A stretch of 64,000 nucleotides of DNA from Plantago ovata (taxonomy: Eukaryota; Streptophyta; Magnoliopsida; Lamiales; Plantaginaceae), in the NCBI GenBank assembly GCA_028274465.1, contig CM051457.1:110173982-110237981 (forward strand). The letters run 5' to 3'. The position numbers were made by a program, and so were the translations under genes. This document shows positions 21,350-32,007 of this stretch, piece by piece. The notes beneath the pieces were generated by a model. That model had not been told where the DNA came from, made no database searches, and was given only the letters and a program-made list of their open reading frames with translations. Every line of letters starts with the position of its first letter. Within the stretch, counting starts at the first letter, position 1.

Positions 21350-22518
21350 TCTTAATGTTTATGTGTAGGTGGTATGAAATCCTCCCAACTATGATAAATA
21401 TATGATGTTGGATATTTAACCTTCTACCACGGTATATATTTAGAAGTTGGTCAGATCCTAACCACCAGTTAGTTAAGGCTTAGTTGTGCATCAATGAATT
21501 GGTTGCTACCAAATCAATCTCGGGTTTTAATCCAAGTGGTTGAACCCTCAGGTTTGACTTGTTGCATCTTGGAGGACTTAAGGTGTACTTGAGTAGGGGA
21601 TCCTTTTGGTTCTACAAATTCATACTTATAATCTCAACCATTCTTGTTTACTCTTTGGCTCACGTTTTAAATTACTTGCCACTTGTTGGTAGACGTACAT
21701 AGAGTGGAGAGTTAGGTAGGAACTAATTGGAGCCATCCCGTAGTTACAAGGATGGGTTTTGACGTTTGATGGACAAATGATGTTCCTATATTAACATGCT
21801 CGCTAAATGTCCGTTTATTGGCATATGGTGGAGGAATGTGATCCCTAGAGCTTTAAGTAGTGGGTGTTTGGGTTCATGAGGTGTGGATTGATCCCCGTGT
21901 GGGGTAGTGGTATTTCTTTTGCTCCTCTAATCCGCTCCTTGTTGTTTGATGATCTTCGTGGATATGGCAAGGAATAGACTATAATTCCACCGCGATAAGG
22001 AAAACGTCGTTGGATGGAATATAGGTAAATTATTTTAAACTACTTGCCATACCCTTGTTTCTTGACTTTGATTGGTTGAGGTCGAACATAGAATGAGGAA
22101 TAGACTATACTTCCATTGCGATAAGGAAACCGTCGTTTGAATGAGATATAGAGAAATTATTTTAAACTACTTGCTCTATGTTTGATCTCTTCTTTCGTGG
22201 CTTGTTTGCTATGACTCCTCTTGGGCTTCATGTTGATCCTTGAAGTGTGGTTTCTTCTCCTCGTGCGCTCTCGGTCACTTGGGTTTCCCCTTGGCTGCTC
22301 CTAATACCCTAGGCTTGTTCTATCTTGTTGTGGAGAAGATTATAGTTCGATTTGAGCACTTGTTGTCTTCATAGTGTAGCTCTATGTTTTACGCTTGGTA
22401 AGGTGGTTAGCTAGCGGTTAGGATGCTAGTGTTTTGCTTGTATACCTCGTTGTACTCTTTTGAGCATTTCTTATGCTCATGTTATTAATAATATTTAGCC
22501 GTTTAAAAAAAAAAAAAA
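21350..22518 (+). mobile_element. LINE 3' end (non-coding)
   Basis: Ends in a 14-base A run at 22,505-22,518 after GAGCATTTCTTATGCTC and AATATTTAGCCGTTT, the 3' signature shared with LINE tails at 4117, 7400, 10,255 and 14,300. Two modules beginning GGAATAGACTATA (21,971 and 22,097, 126 bp apart) both carry AAATTATTTTAAACTACTTG. The same doubling occurs at 6920-7080. No ORF2 sequence is visible, so the copy is 5'-truncated; its exact start was not found. Confidence 0.68.
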
Positions 22519-22559
22519 TCAGCAGCAGGAACAATGCAAAGGTAAACATGCTTCATTCA

Positions 22560-23737
22560 GTTGAACACACACAACAAAGATAAAAAATAAAAATAGAGAG
22601 GAGAGAAAAAAGAGTGAAGAAAAAGAGTTGAGAGATTGAATTTTCGTAATAGTTGAGTGTGAGAGTTTGCTCCTCCCATTGTAATTCAATTTCATTGATT
22701 AATAGAAGAGTCTTCCAAGCCTAACAAACGGTATCAGAGCAATGGTTGAGCTTTAGAAAATTTTCCAGTTTTATTTTTCTGCAGATTTTGGTTAGTTTTT
22801 GTGTATCATGAAATCGTATTTTTAAGTGTACCATTAGAAATATTTCATTACGATGATTCCGAATATGTATTTTTCAAAACATTTCGACCGCCGAAAGGTC
22901 TCCAAAAGGACGGTCAAACTTTTCTCTCTCCACCGTTGACTTGCTTCCGCTATATAGTTCGTCGGAGAAGGAAGGGTCTAGGACCTATTTGGTGATCAAG
23001 TTTTCGAACCCCGGTTCGAGTGTTTTTTTTTTTAAAACCATTTCAAATTCAATGGTATGGTCTGTTTTGCCTAATTCTTCGCCCATAGTTTTGCACGAGC
23101 AAATTAGAGACGTTTTTTTTTATGCAGAATTATCTATCTGGTCCATGATTCATCTTTTGCCGAAGAATTACAAATTATGGAAGCCCAGGATGAAAGATTT
23201 GCTAATTTTGAAAGATTTAGCCGAGTCGCTCGATAATAAAGGTGCCAAGCCCGACAAGAAAACAAACGAGGAATGGAGCAAAATGAATAAGAAAACTGTC
23301 GCACAAATCCAACCGTGGATCGACCATAGCGTGTTTCATCACGTTGCACACTAGAAGATTGCATACACACACTATGCCAAAATCTTGAAAACATGTATCA
23401 AGCTAAAGCAGCTCGAAACAAGACGTTGCTGATGAGGCAATTGGTAAGCCACAAGCTAGTTACGTGGTGGTACCTCTTTGACAGAGCACACGAGTCAATT
23501 TCAGGATCTCATGAACCATCTAAGCGCATTCGGATGGGTTCTCAAAGATGAGGAACAAGCCATATTGCTACTGAGTTCTCTAACGGATAGTTGGGAGCCC
23601 CTCGTCGTCACTCTTAGTAATACCCCCCCCCCCCCGCCCCAATGGTAAGGTGACTATGCAAATGATCATGCACAAACGCTGTGATGAATTAGGAACCCCA
23701 AAGAAAAGAGACTTACATCGATGAGTGGCATGCCCAT
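22560..23737 (+). pseudogene. Copia 2 remnant: LTR end, PBS and gag
   Basis: An LTR-like stretch ends CTTCCAAGCCTAACA. It is followed by GGTATCAGAGCAATGG (22,734), the classic plant Copia primer-binding site complementary to initiator tRNA-Met. Gag follows with many stops and shifts: YKLWKPRMKDLLILKDL, then in other frames LSAFGW and LLSSLTDSWEPLVV. This is the UBN2-type Copia gag. A 13-base C run lies at about 23,623. The Gypsy element splits the gag at 23,737; its few remaining bases continue at 35,089. No protease or pol is left. Confidence 0.75.
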
Positions 23738-24266
23738 TGATGATGTCAAATTCCGTTCAATGGACTTACCTCATCACCTCTCAGTCGAGACGACACTAGG
23801 ACTGAGTATATTTACTGTAGAAATCCGGTACCTATAGTGAAACTGGGGGGCTAGAAGGGGAGGGGCCGGCGCGGCGGCCTGCCTTAGTCAGGCCGCGTAT
23901 GATTTAACGTGGAAGGGCATGATATAACTATGGATGCATGGAAGAATAATCAATGTCGTGAATGTAATGAATGAGGACTATTTATAGAGGATACGTAATG
24001 GGCCCCTTCTTAACTGGGATGTCCCCTTTTATCCGGACAAAACGGTGCTTCCAGATCTGGGTATTACAGAGCATTGATTTCTTTCACACAGTTCCCAATC
24101 CCACGGTCCCCTTCGATACCTTTCCCGGGGCAATAATCCCTTTCGATGCAAACTTGTTCGAGGGTCCTGCTTGGTCATTCGAGGGGCCTTATCTTGACGG
24201 TATGACTCCGGAGGGTATACTTCGAGGGCGGGCGTTCGATGGTCTTGGACCCTTATCCCCACATCA
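23738..24266 (-). repeat. Gypsy 3' LTR
   Basis: 529 bp. On the minus strand it contains CTATAAATAG (about 23,988-23,997), a good TATA box for the element's own transcript. Confidence 0.92.
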
Positions 24267-25140
24267 TGAGTCCCCCAAATTTCGATAGTCGAGGAAGTAT
24301 GCGACTGTCGGAATTTAGTTGAGGAATTTTCGGGGGGGGGGGGGGGGGTCTACGAGAGGGGTCGAAAGGGGAAACTTTCCGGGAATTGTTTTGAAACTAT
24401 CGAAAGGTTGAGCTAAATCGTTCGATCTTCATGTGTTTAATGCGGCTTGATTTGAGTCAATCCCAGCGTGCCTCGTGGCGTGTTGCATTGAAGAGGAGAG
24501 AAGTTGCTTTTTGTTTCCCCCTTTTTACTGTCCTTCTCTTTTTCCTCCTCACTTTACTTCTCTCTCATTTCAGACTCTCTCTCTCTCTACCGCAAAAAAC
24601 CGCCGCCTGAGTTCAGATCGCTGTTTGTAATCACGCCGAGTTTTCCACCGAATTTTTGACCGTTGACGCTTGCATTTCTCAGGTGCGTCGCTCTCCTTTT
24701 TCTTCTTTTATTTTTTCCGTTTTGTTGAATTTTACTGACTTCCTCCTTCCGTCGGTCGGTGCTTGCGGCGGTGATCTTCAGTTGAACGGAGCTTTCTTGA
24801 TCCTTGTCTTATTTCGCTCTACCGCGTCGTCGCTTTCTACAGGTAACTTCTCTTTTTACGGCGTTTCTTTTCCTTTCGCTTTTTCTTCTGTCTTTTCAAA
24901 TTCCGCCGCGATTCTGTCGGTGTTTTTGTGTGTTTTCTCTTGCGTGTGTAGTTCATTAAATACACTTGACCTTCCCCTTTTTAATTTACTTTTGAACTGG
25001 ATCTGGGTAGGGTAAAGTCGGTTTCGAGGGGTGGGGGTACTTATGAATGGTTCGATGACATTGGTTAAAATAAACGGTTGGTTCCGGGTTGGGGTTTCTA
25101 CTGACTTGTTTCTCTCTCGTTTGGTAGTGGTTTCCTGAGA
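24267..25140 (+). promoter_or_regulatory. Leader and probable promoter of the antisense gene
   Basis: Non-coding, between the 3' LTR and the antisense ATG. It holds an 18-base G run (24,331), pyrimidine patches at 24,520-24,590 of the kind seen near plant start sites, and likely 5' UTR splice signals (TTTCTCAG/GTGCGTC near 24,681; TTCTACAG near 24,842; TTTGGTAG near 25,128). No plus-strand TATA box was found, so the start site is uncertain. Confidence 0.45.
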
Positions 25141-26125
25141 ATGTCGAAACAAGTTGTTGACCAACCCGGTGTCGGTGGTGATTCAAATAACGAAAACTCG
25201 AACTCCTTTAGCGTACATAGGGCTTCCCCCACACTAGGTAGAAATACTGAGCCTCTGATCCCTTCTGACTCGGGAAAGTTTTTAACTTCGGGTCAGGTGT
25301 TCGAGGGTAGAAGGGCTTCTCAGAATTTTTTGACACTAAAGAGCGGTAAGCTTGTAACCATGGCGCAACCAGTTGGTCCGAATGACGTCCTGACCGAGCA
25401 AAACTCAGATGCCAAGCTTTTAACGGATACGAGTTCGATGAAGCCGAAGGAGGTCGAATCCTTGGCCCACAAGTTCGACATTCCGGATGATTACGAGATT
25501 CTCCTCCCGGGCTCGGACAATAAGATGTATAGCCCCCCGGAGGACTGTGTGGCCATTACCGTTCAGTCCTTGGAGCACGGGTTTCGTTTCCCAATTAGTA
25601 CTGGTGTGGCCTCAATCTTGGGGACTTTGAAGTTGTGCCCTACTCAACTACTCCCGAATGCTGTCGGTTACTTGATAGCGTTCTGCGTGTGGTGTGAGGC
25701 GGTGGGTCGGAGGGTTACTGCGTCGAACTTCCTCCACTTCTTCTCCGTCAACATGAGCTCCAGTGGTGGTTGTTTTTTCTACTTTTCGCCTATTCCCGGC
25801 TATGAGATTTTTACGAAGTTTCAATCGTCTCATGGGGCCGGGTATAAGCGACGTTTCATTTTTGTTCGCATGCCCCCGAACGCAGACAGGACAAGGGGGG
25901 TCGTACCGACTCCCCGCATCTGGCGTCGGTCCGGGGATGTCCCTTTCGTGAGTGTCGAGAATCGGGCTGAGTGGCCCAATAAGTATAAAGATATAGTTCC
26001 CGAGAAGCGGATCAACCCGTACAGCCTCTTAGTTGAACCGATCCTCTTCCTGGGGAAGATTTCGAAGGTGCAGCCGGAGGCTACGGTGATCCAGGACTTG
26101 GGTATGTGGCATACATGTTTTTCCC

Positions 26126-26167
<42 letters not shown>

Positions 26168-27674
26168 ATGATCTCTTGCTTTCATTGCAGTGTACTGGAT
26201 GAGGCTGTCGAACAGTTTTCTCAACCGCCGGGCTCTCGAACGCTCCCTGAAGGCTTCCCAGCCTTCGAAGTATACCGAGGATCGTCCTCATGACGTTTCG
26301 AAGATCATAGACCCCTCGGACACTCCTCACATTCGGCCGGGGGAGGGGATCGTGCCTCAGCAAGGCGAAGCCTCCGTCCGCATCGAAGATGGTGCCGGCC
26401 CTTCTGCGGCGGCGCCTTCCGTAGCTCCTGTCCCGGAAGAGTCCGGGGATAACACTCTTTTCGAACGGGCGCCTTCCAAAAGCCTCGAAATGGGCCAGAG
26501 TTCGGCTTCGGGGAGGCAGTCAAAAAAGGCTCGAACGGAAGAAGTCATCCAACTCGACTCCCAGGGTGCCTCGAAGGATATGGTTCCCGTCCGAGTCCCC
26601 GAATTTCCTAGCCTTGGAGGGGCTCCTCACACTGTTTCCTTTCTCCACGGGAACGAGCACGTGGCTCACGGGTGGAGGGACATCCTGTCTTCGAAGGTTG
26701 ACCAGGTCGAGTTAGACCGTTTATCTGATCTGGAGATCAAGCAGAGAGAGGCCTCTTTGCAGATGCAGGTAGTTTTCGAGTCCTTGGGTTTTGCATATGT
26801 GTACATATTATCTTGGTTATAATTCTTTTCTTTTCAGCTGATGACGGTCTCTCGCAACATTTCGAGCCGTTTGGATAAGAGGGCCTCTTTGACGGGAAGC
26901 TTCGAGGGCAAATATAAGGATGAGAAGAAGCAACGCCAAAAGTTACAGGCTGTTTTGGAGGCCCGAAATGCTGAGGTTGATAAAGTTTCGAAGGAATTGG
27001 CCAAGACCCGAGAAGATGCCGTCGCCCAGTCGCAAGCGTTGAAGAGATCCGAGGACGTAAAAAGCCTTCTCGAAGCTGAGGTCGAACAGCTAAAGAAAGA
27101 AAGGGGGGGATTCGAGATCGCCCTTCGGAAAACCCGCGAAGAGCTCGCTCGAAACGGGAAGTTTACCCGTGTAAATGCGGTCCGGGACTTCCTCGCCTCC
27201 CAATCTTTCGAGTACAAAGTAAGTAAGCGGGTGGCTGACGTCTCGGTGAAGACCAAGAATCGGGTGTTGGCCCAGCTCAAGTTCCGGAAACATTTGCCTT
27301 CTGACTTCGATGGCGATAAGGAGGTCAACCTGCTTCTTGATGATAAATTCGAACCCCTCATCGAACCTGTTTCCGAAGGAGGTATCTCCGAGGCTCCTAT
27401 GTTAGAGGAGGAGTGCTTCGAAGCTTTGCTGAAAGAGGAGTTATTCCCCGTTGCTCACCCGGACGAAGCTGCTGAAACCTCCGCGGGTCTTTTGGTTCCT
27501 TCCTTCGTCCCGCTTCTGTGTGAGTTGGGGAATTTTGACCTCCTATCTGCTGGGATCAGCCTCGATGACGTTTCTTACCGGGATTTCGGCTCTCTGGTCA
27601 ACTACCTAGGACTCCGGGGGGATGAGGAGGACACTGCTCGAAGCGGTGAGCAAAGGCCGCCTGAAAAGTCTTGA
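25141..27674 (+). CDS. Antisense accessory protein of the Gypsy element (putative gypsy-type transposon domain)
   Basis: Three exons, 25,141-26,101, 26,191-26,768 and 26,838-27,674, with GT-AG introns, join in phase to 791 codons without a stop. Residues about 130-250 match the plant 'putative gypsy type transposon' domain (Pfam Transposase_28): YSPPEDCVAI, LEHGFRFPI, CPTQLLPNAVGYLIAFCVWC and FLHFFSVNM. Residues about 426-437 carry a basic nuclear-signal-like GRQSKKARTE. Residues about 525-615 form a long charged coiled coil (EARNAEVDKVSKELAKTRED). The tail is acidic (EEECFEALLKEELF). Its function is not known. The gene faces the element's own pol and ends 913 bp from pol's end. Intron 1 contains a 36-base T run. 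Known family: extra antisense ORFs of Tat/Retand elements. Inference: a DNA- or chromatin-binding accessory factor, or a regulator of the element. Confidence 0.85.
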
Positions 27675-28587
27675 ACGGATCTCTCGAAGCCCCGGTATGC
27701 CGGGTTATTTGTACTCGTTTTATTTTCAAACAATTTTTTTTGTGGTTGAAACAACTCTTGTTTGAATTTTTGCTTATGTCCATCTTTTGCGGGTGGATTC
27801 GTTTCGGGGGTCATCTTATCTTTATTTTGGCCTGATCGAATCCATCTGGGAGTAGAAACTCGATCAATGTTTGATACTGGGTCTTTAAATAGCTTTCGAA
27901 GTGCAGTATATATCTCTTTTTGAATTTGTGTTTTCATTTTGTTTCGATAGTAGTCGTATCTTTCCGATTCTGTGCGGACGGTGAAATCTTTCTCGGATTC
28001 ATGTTCGTTTGACTCGTCCGTAGTTTATACTTTCGATCGTGGTGTTATTAAACAGGTGCGGATATTAGTACGATTTCTCCGTCGAAAAGATCGTCTAATT
28101 CGGGCCTTTGTTAATTGGGGGACTGTCAGAGAATATTTCGAGGGGTCCCCCTACTTGTAATCAAAAAAACGTATTTGAATGAAGTATAAGCCGTCACTTA
28201 TCTTTATTAAATCGTCCTTCTCATCTCGATAACATATGTTTCGAGGATAGAGCCTATTCGAAAAATTATTGATCCGTCGAAACAATATTATTCTGAATAT
28301 GCTTCTAGGTTTATTCGATATGCCGGTATTTTCTCTTTTTCGTCGGTCTTCCCGTTAGAATCCTATTGAAATGAGAGTTAAACCACAACTTTGTTCGAGG
28401 ATAGTTGGAATGTTGGCTATTTCATTGATTCCTCAATCGGTGACGACCCTCGAAGGGGTGGTATGATTGGGAAACGTTACATCCATTATCCTGCCCCGCT
28501 TTTCATTGACGACCTTTTTCAGAGGTGGTTTGAGAAAGAGGGGGGGGGGGGAACGCAAAAACTTCAAAATGTTACATGGTTCGACCC
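27675..28587. other. Spacer between convergent Gypsy genes
   Basis: Non-coding region where the antisense gene and pol end facing each other. AT-rich with scattered TTCGA words like the rest of the element. A purine-rich TTAATTGGGGGACTGTC at about 28,110 resembles a polypurine tract but lies on the wrong strand for this element. A run of ten Gs lies at about 28,542. Confidence 0.6.
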
Positions 28588-30047
28588 CTAGGAATAGTAT
28601 CTTCGCAAATTTTTGATGTTCCATGGCCGTTCGATGCGCCGCCCTTCGAGATCTTCGAGCCGATATGATCCGTTGGATAAGATCTCTGTAACTCGAAAAG
28701 GTCCCTTCCATGGCTCTTGGAGTTTACCCACATTTTCGAGGATGTTAGCTTTCCTTAATACCATGTCGCCCACGTTCAAATCGCGACGGACTAGGTTTTT
28801 GTTGTAGGCCTTGGTCATCAATGCTTGGTACTTCAAGATTCGTAGCCGTACATTTTCCCTTTTTTCATCAAGCAAGTCAAGCTCCAGTGCTCGGGATTCT
28901 TTGTTCTGGTTGGGGTCGTATTCCGTGACTCGGAATGATTCGACCGCTATTTCGCAGGGAATAACAGCCTCTGATCCATAGACCATGCAAAACGGGATTT
29001 CCTGAGTGGCCGTCCTTTGGGTGGTTCGATAGGCCCACAATACTCCGTGTAGCTCCTCCGCCCAGTCTGTTTTCGATTTACCCAACCCTTTTTCGAGATT
29101 GTGAATGATGGTCCTATTGGTGACTTCGGTCATGCCATTTGCCTGGGGGTGTCCTACCGATGTGAAAGTTTGCTTGATGCCCAGTTCTTTGCACCATGCT
29201 CGGATCTTCTTTCCCGTAAACTACGTCCCGTTGTCTGACGTAAGGAGTCTGGGGAGCCCGAAACGACATATTATATTTCTCCATATAAAGTTTTGGACTA
29301 CTCCTTCCGTGATTTTCGAGACGGCCTCTGCTTCGACCCACTTCGAGAAGTATTCGACGGCTACGATCAAAAACTTCTTCTGGTTGGTGGACGTCGGGAG
29401 CTTTCCCACAATGTCAATCCCCCACCGGTCGAAAGGGCAAGAGATGGGGATTGGCAACATTGGTTCTCCAGGTGCCTTACTCGCGCAAATTTCTGACATT
29501 CATCGCACCTCCGAAATCTAGTCTTTGAATCCTCGATGATGGTGGGCCAGTAGAAGCCTTGACGTCGAACTTTCTGGGCGAGGGCCCTCCCTCCGGAATG
29601 GTTTCCGCAGCTTCCTGCGTGTATTTCCTCCAACACACTCCGGGCCTCTTCCTTGTTTAGACATTTCAAGTGAGGGCCATCGAAGGATCTCTTGTATAGC
29701 TCCGAGCCGTTCCAAATGAAATATTGGGATCTTCGCCTCAATCTTCGGGCCTCTCCTTTGTCGGTGGGTACGATCCCTTGCTTGTAAAGCTGCAAAAAAG
29801 GCATTTTAGGCGAGTGGCCCGAAATTAGTTTGAGTGCCGAAACGTAGGAGGCAGGAGTGGTTTTTCGAACGTCTACCTTGATATCTGTTAACCATTCGGG
29901 GTTATCATCAATGGTGACTACTTCGAGTTCCCTCTGCCTTTTGAGTTTGTTTTCGCCAATGGCCGGTCTTTGGACCGTCATGAGAGTGATCTGTTGAGAT
30001 AGAGTGAGTAATATGGTGGAGATTGTCCTCATTATAAAGTATTTCAT
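28588..30047 (-). pseudogene. Gypsy integrase, frameshifted
   Basis: The zinc-binding HHCC part is in the frame 30,047-29,367 (HAGSCGNHSGG...CDECQKF). The catalytic core is in a second frame (29,499-29,221: FDRWGIDIVGKLP, LLTSDNG), so one frameshift lies near 29,490. A TAG at 29,221-29,223 interrupts just after the second catalytic Asp and could be a changed CAG. The same frame then resumes with GMTEVTNRTI, holding the catalytic Glu, and runs to the C-terminal domain ending RPWNIKNLRRYYS. All three DDE residues are present but not in one frame. Confidence 0.88.
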
Positions 30048-30883
30048 AGGGTAGGTTTAATACCTGTCGGGTAGCTATCGTTTGTGATGAGCTCCCGAAT
30101 CTGGCGAGTCCGTCGGCTACTTTGTTAAGTGTTCGAGATATTTGAGATATCTCGACACTTTGGAATTTAGAGATCATTTGCTTGAGTTTGGCGAGGTAAA
30201 GTTTCATGGGTTCTTCCTTGGCTTCGAATGTGCCGAGGTGTTGTTGGGCCACCAATTGAGAATCAGTTCGTAGGTGTACATGTTTCGCCCCCCCCCTCCA
30301 AGGAGAGTCGGAGTCCGATGAGAACGGCCTCATACTCAGCCTCGTTATTTGTCGCCGGAAAAGCTAATCGAACGGCAAAATCCACTTGTGTACCCACAGG
30401 GTCGGTCATATGGATTCCGACCCCTCCTTGCCATCGGGTGGAAGAACCATCTACGTAGACGTCCCATCTAGGTTCGAGGTTCTCCCCTTTCTGGGATTCT
30501 TCGAGGGTATAGACGGGGCTAACTTCTTTTACTCCGAGGAAGAAATCCGCTACCACTTGGGCTTGTTTGGATCGAGGGGCTTGGAATTCGATAGAATGTT
30601 CCATGAGTTCGACCGACCACCTGACGAGTCTGCCGGACAAATCAGGTTTCCCGAGGATCCTTTTCAGTGGCTGCGATGTAAGGACTACTATCGCGTGCGA
30701 CTGGAAATAGGCTCGAAGTCTCCTTGCTGCGAGCACGACGCAGTACGCCAATTTTTCGATGTCCAGGTAATTCACCTCTGCCTTAGTAAGGACTTTGCTC
30801 AAGTAGTAAATCGGATGGTGTAGTCCTCCTTCTAGCCTGACCAACACCGAACTAACTACCTCCTGTGATATAGCGACATGCAA
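29908..30883 (-). pseudogene. Gypsy RNase H region, frameshifted
   Basis: Frame 30,883-30,263 has the RT-RNase H connection (LHHPIYYLSKVLTKAE) and then a second RNase H-like module, VYVDGSSTRWQGGVGI and TNNEAEYEAVLIGLRL. This is the archaeal-type RNase H that marks Tat-lineage Gypsy elements. The frame breaks in a G run (C run on the plus strand, 30,288-30,296). It continues in the frame starting 30,333 with HLRTDSQLV and VADGLARFG, and shifts again near 29,990. Confidence 0.85.
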
Positions 30884-30999
30884 GTAGAGGGTGTCTCCGT
30901 CCTTTGGTTTCGACAGCAGTGGTGGCTTCGAGAGGTGGTTTTTCAGTTCGGTCAGGGCTTCCTCGGCTTCTTCGCTCCACTCGAAATTTTTGCTATTTC

Positions 31000-31995
31000 T
31001 TAGGACTTTAAAAATGGTAGGCTTTTCTCCCCTGATCTCGATATGAATCGGCTTAGCGCGATTATCTTGCCTACTAACCTCTGCACTTCCGTGATGTTGC
31101 GGGGGCTCGAAAAATCAGTGATGGCTTTGATCTTGTCGGGGTTAGCTTCGATACCCCTCTGTGTGACCATGTATCCTAGGAATTTTCCTCCTTTGACACC
31201 GAAAGTGCATTTGGCGGGATTCAGCTTCATCCCGAATCTCCTCAGTACCTCGAAACATCTCCCGAGATCCCGAACGTGGTTTTTGGCTTCAAGACTTTTG
31301 ACAAGCATGTCATCTACGTAAACCTCCATAGTTTTTCCTATTTCTTGCTCGAACATCATGTTTACTAAGCGTTGATAGGTGGCTCCGGCATTCTTGAGGC
31401 CGAAAGGCATTACTCGGAAAGAGAAAACTCCTGAGTGGGTGACAAAGGCGGTTTTGTCTACATCCTCCCGAGCCATCGGGACTTGGTAGTACCCTTGGAA
31501 AGCATCCATGAAGCTTAGCCTCTCCGCTCCGGCGGTCGAATCAACTAACTGGTCTATGCGAGGTAGGGGGTATGGGTCCCGGGGGCAATGCTTATTGAGG
31601 TCCGTGAAATCGTTGCACATTCTCCATTTCCCCTTTCCTTTACTGACGAGGACGACGTAACATAACCAGTCGGAAAATTGGGTGGGTCGAATGTGTCTGG
31701 CTTTCAAAAGCTTCGATACTTCTTCTTCTATTATGAGGTTCTTTTCTCGGCTGAAGTTTCTTTGCTTTTGGCTTATGGGTTTGGCCTTGGGGTCGACGTT
31801 GAGTCGGTGGACCATTATTTTGGGGTCGATTCCCCGGAGATCGTCGGTGTTCCAAGCGAAAACATCGGAATTCTCCCTCAAGAAAAGGGCGAGGGCTAAC
31901 TCTATTTCCTCGGGAAGGTCTGCAGCCATCCGTGTGGTTCTCCTTTTGTTGCCTTCGAAAAGGATGATGTCTTTTACTTCGGAGCAAGGTGTCAT
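31000..31995 (-). pseudogene. Gypsy reverse transcriptase
   Basis: 331-codon open frame with the core Ty3/Gypsy RT motifs: WRMCNDFTDLNKHCPRDPYPLP, FMDAFQGYYQVPM, VMPFGLKNAGATYQR and the catalytic VYVDDMLVKS, followed by KCTFGV and FLGYMV. It is in the same frame as gag-protease, separated by one TAA (32,008-32,010) and four codons. It ends early because a T run at about 31,006-31,010 is one base short, which shifts the connection to RNase H. Confidence 0.9.
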
Positions 31996-32007
31996 TCGTT
32001 CTTTTCC

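Noticed and set aside
24029..24288. Frames in the Gypsy LTRs (repeated at 34,788-35,096)
   Set aside because: Same sequence in both LTRs, no start context or domain; LTR non-coding DNA.
28100..28130. Second polypurine-like tract in the Gypsy interior
   Set aside because: It lies on the plus strand, opposite to the element's sense; the true tract abuts the 3' LTR at 24,267.
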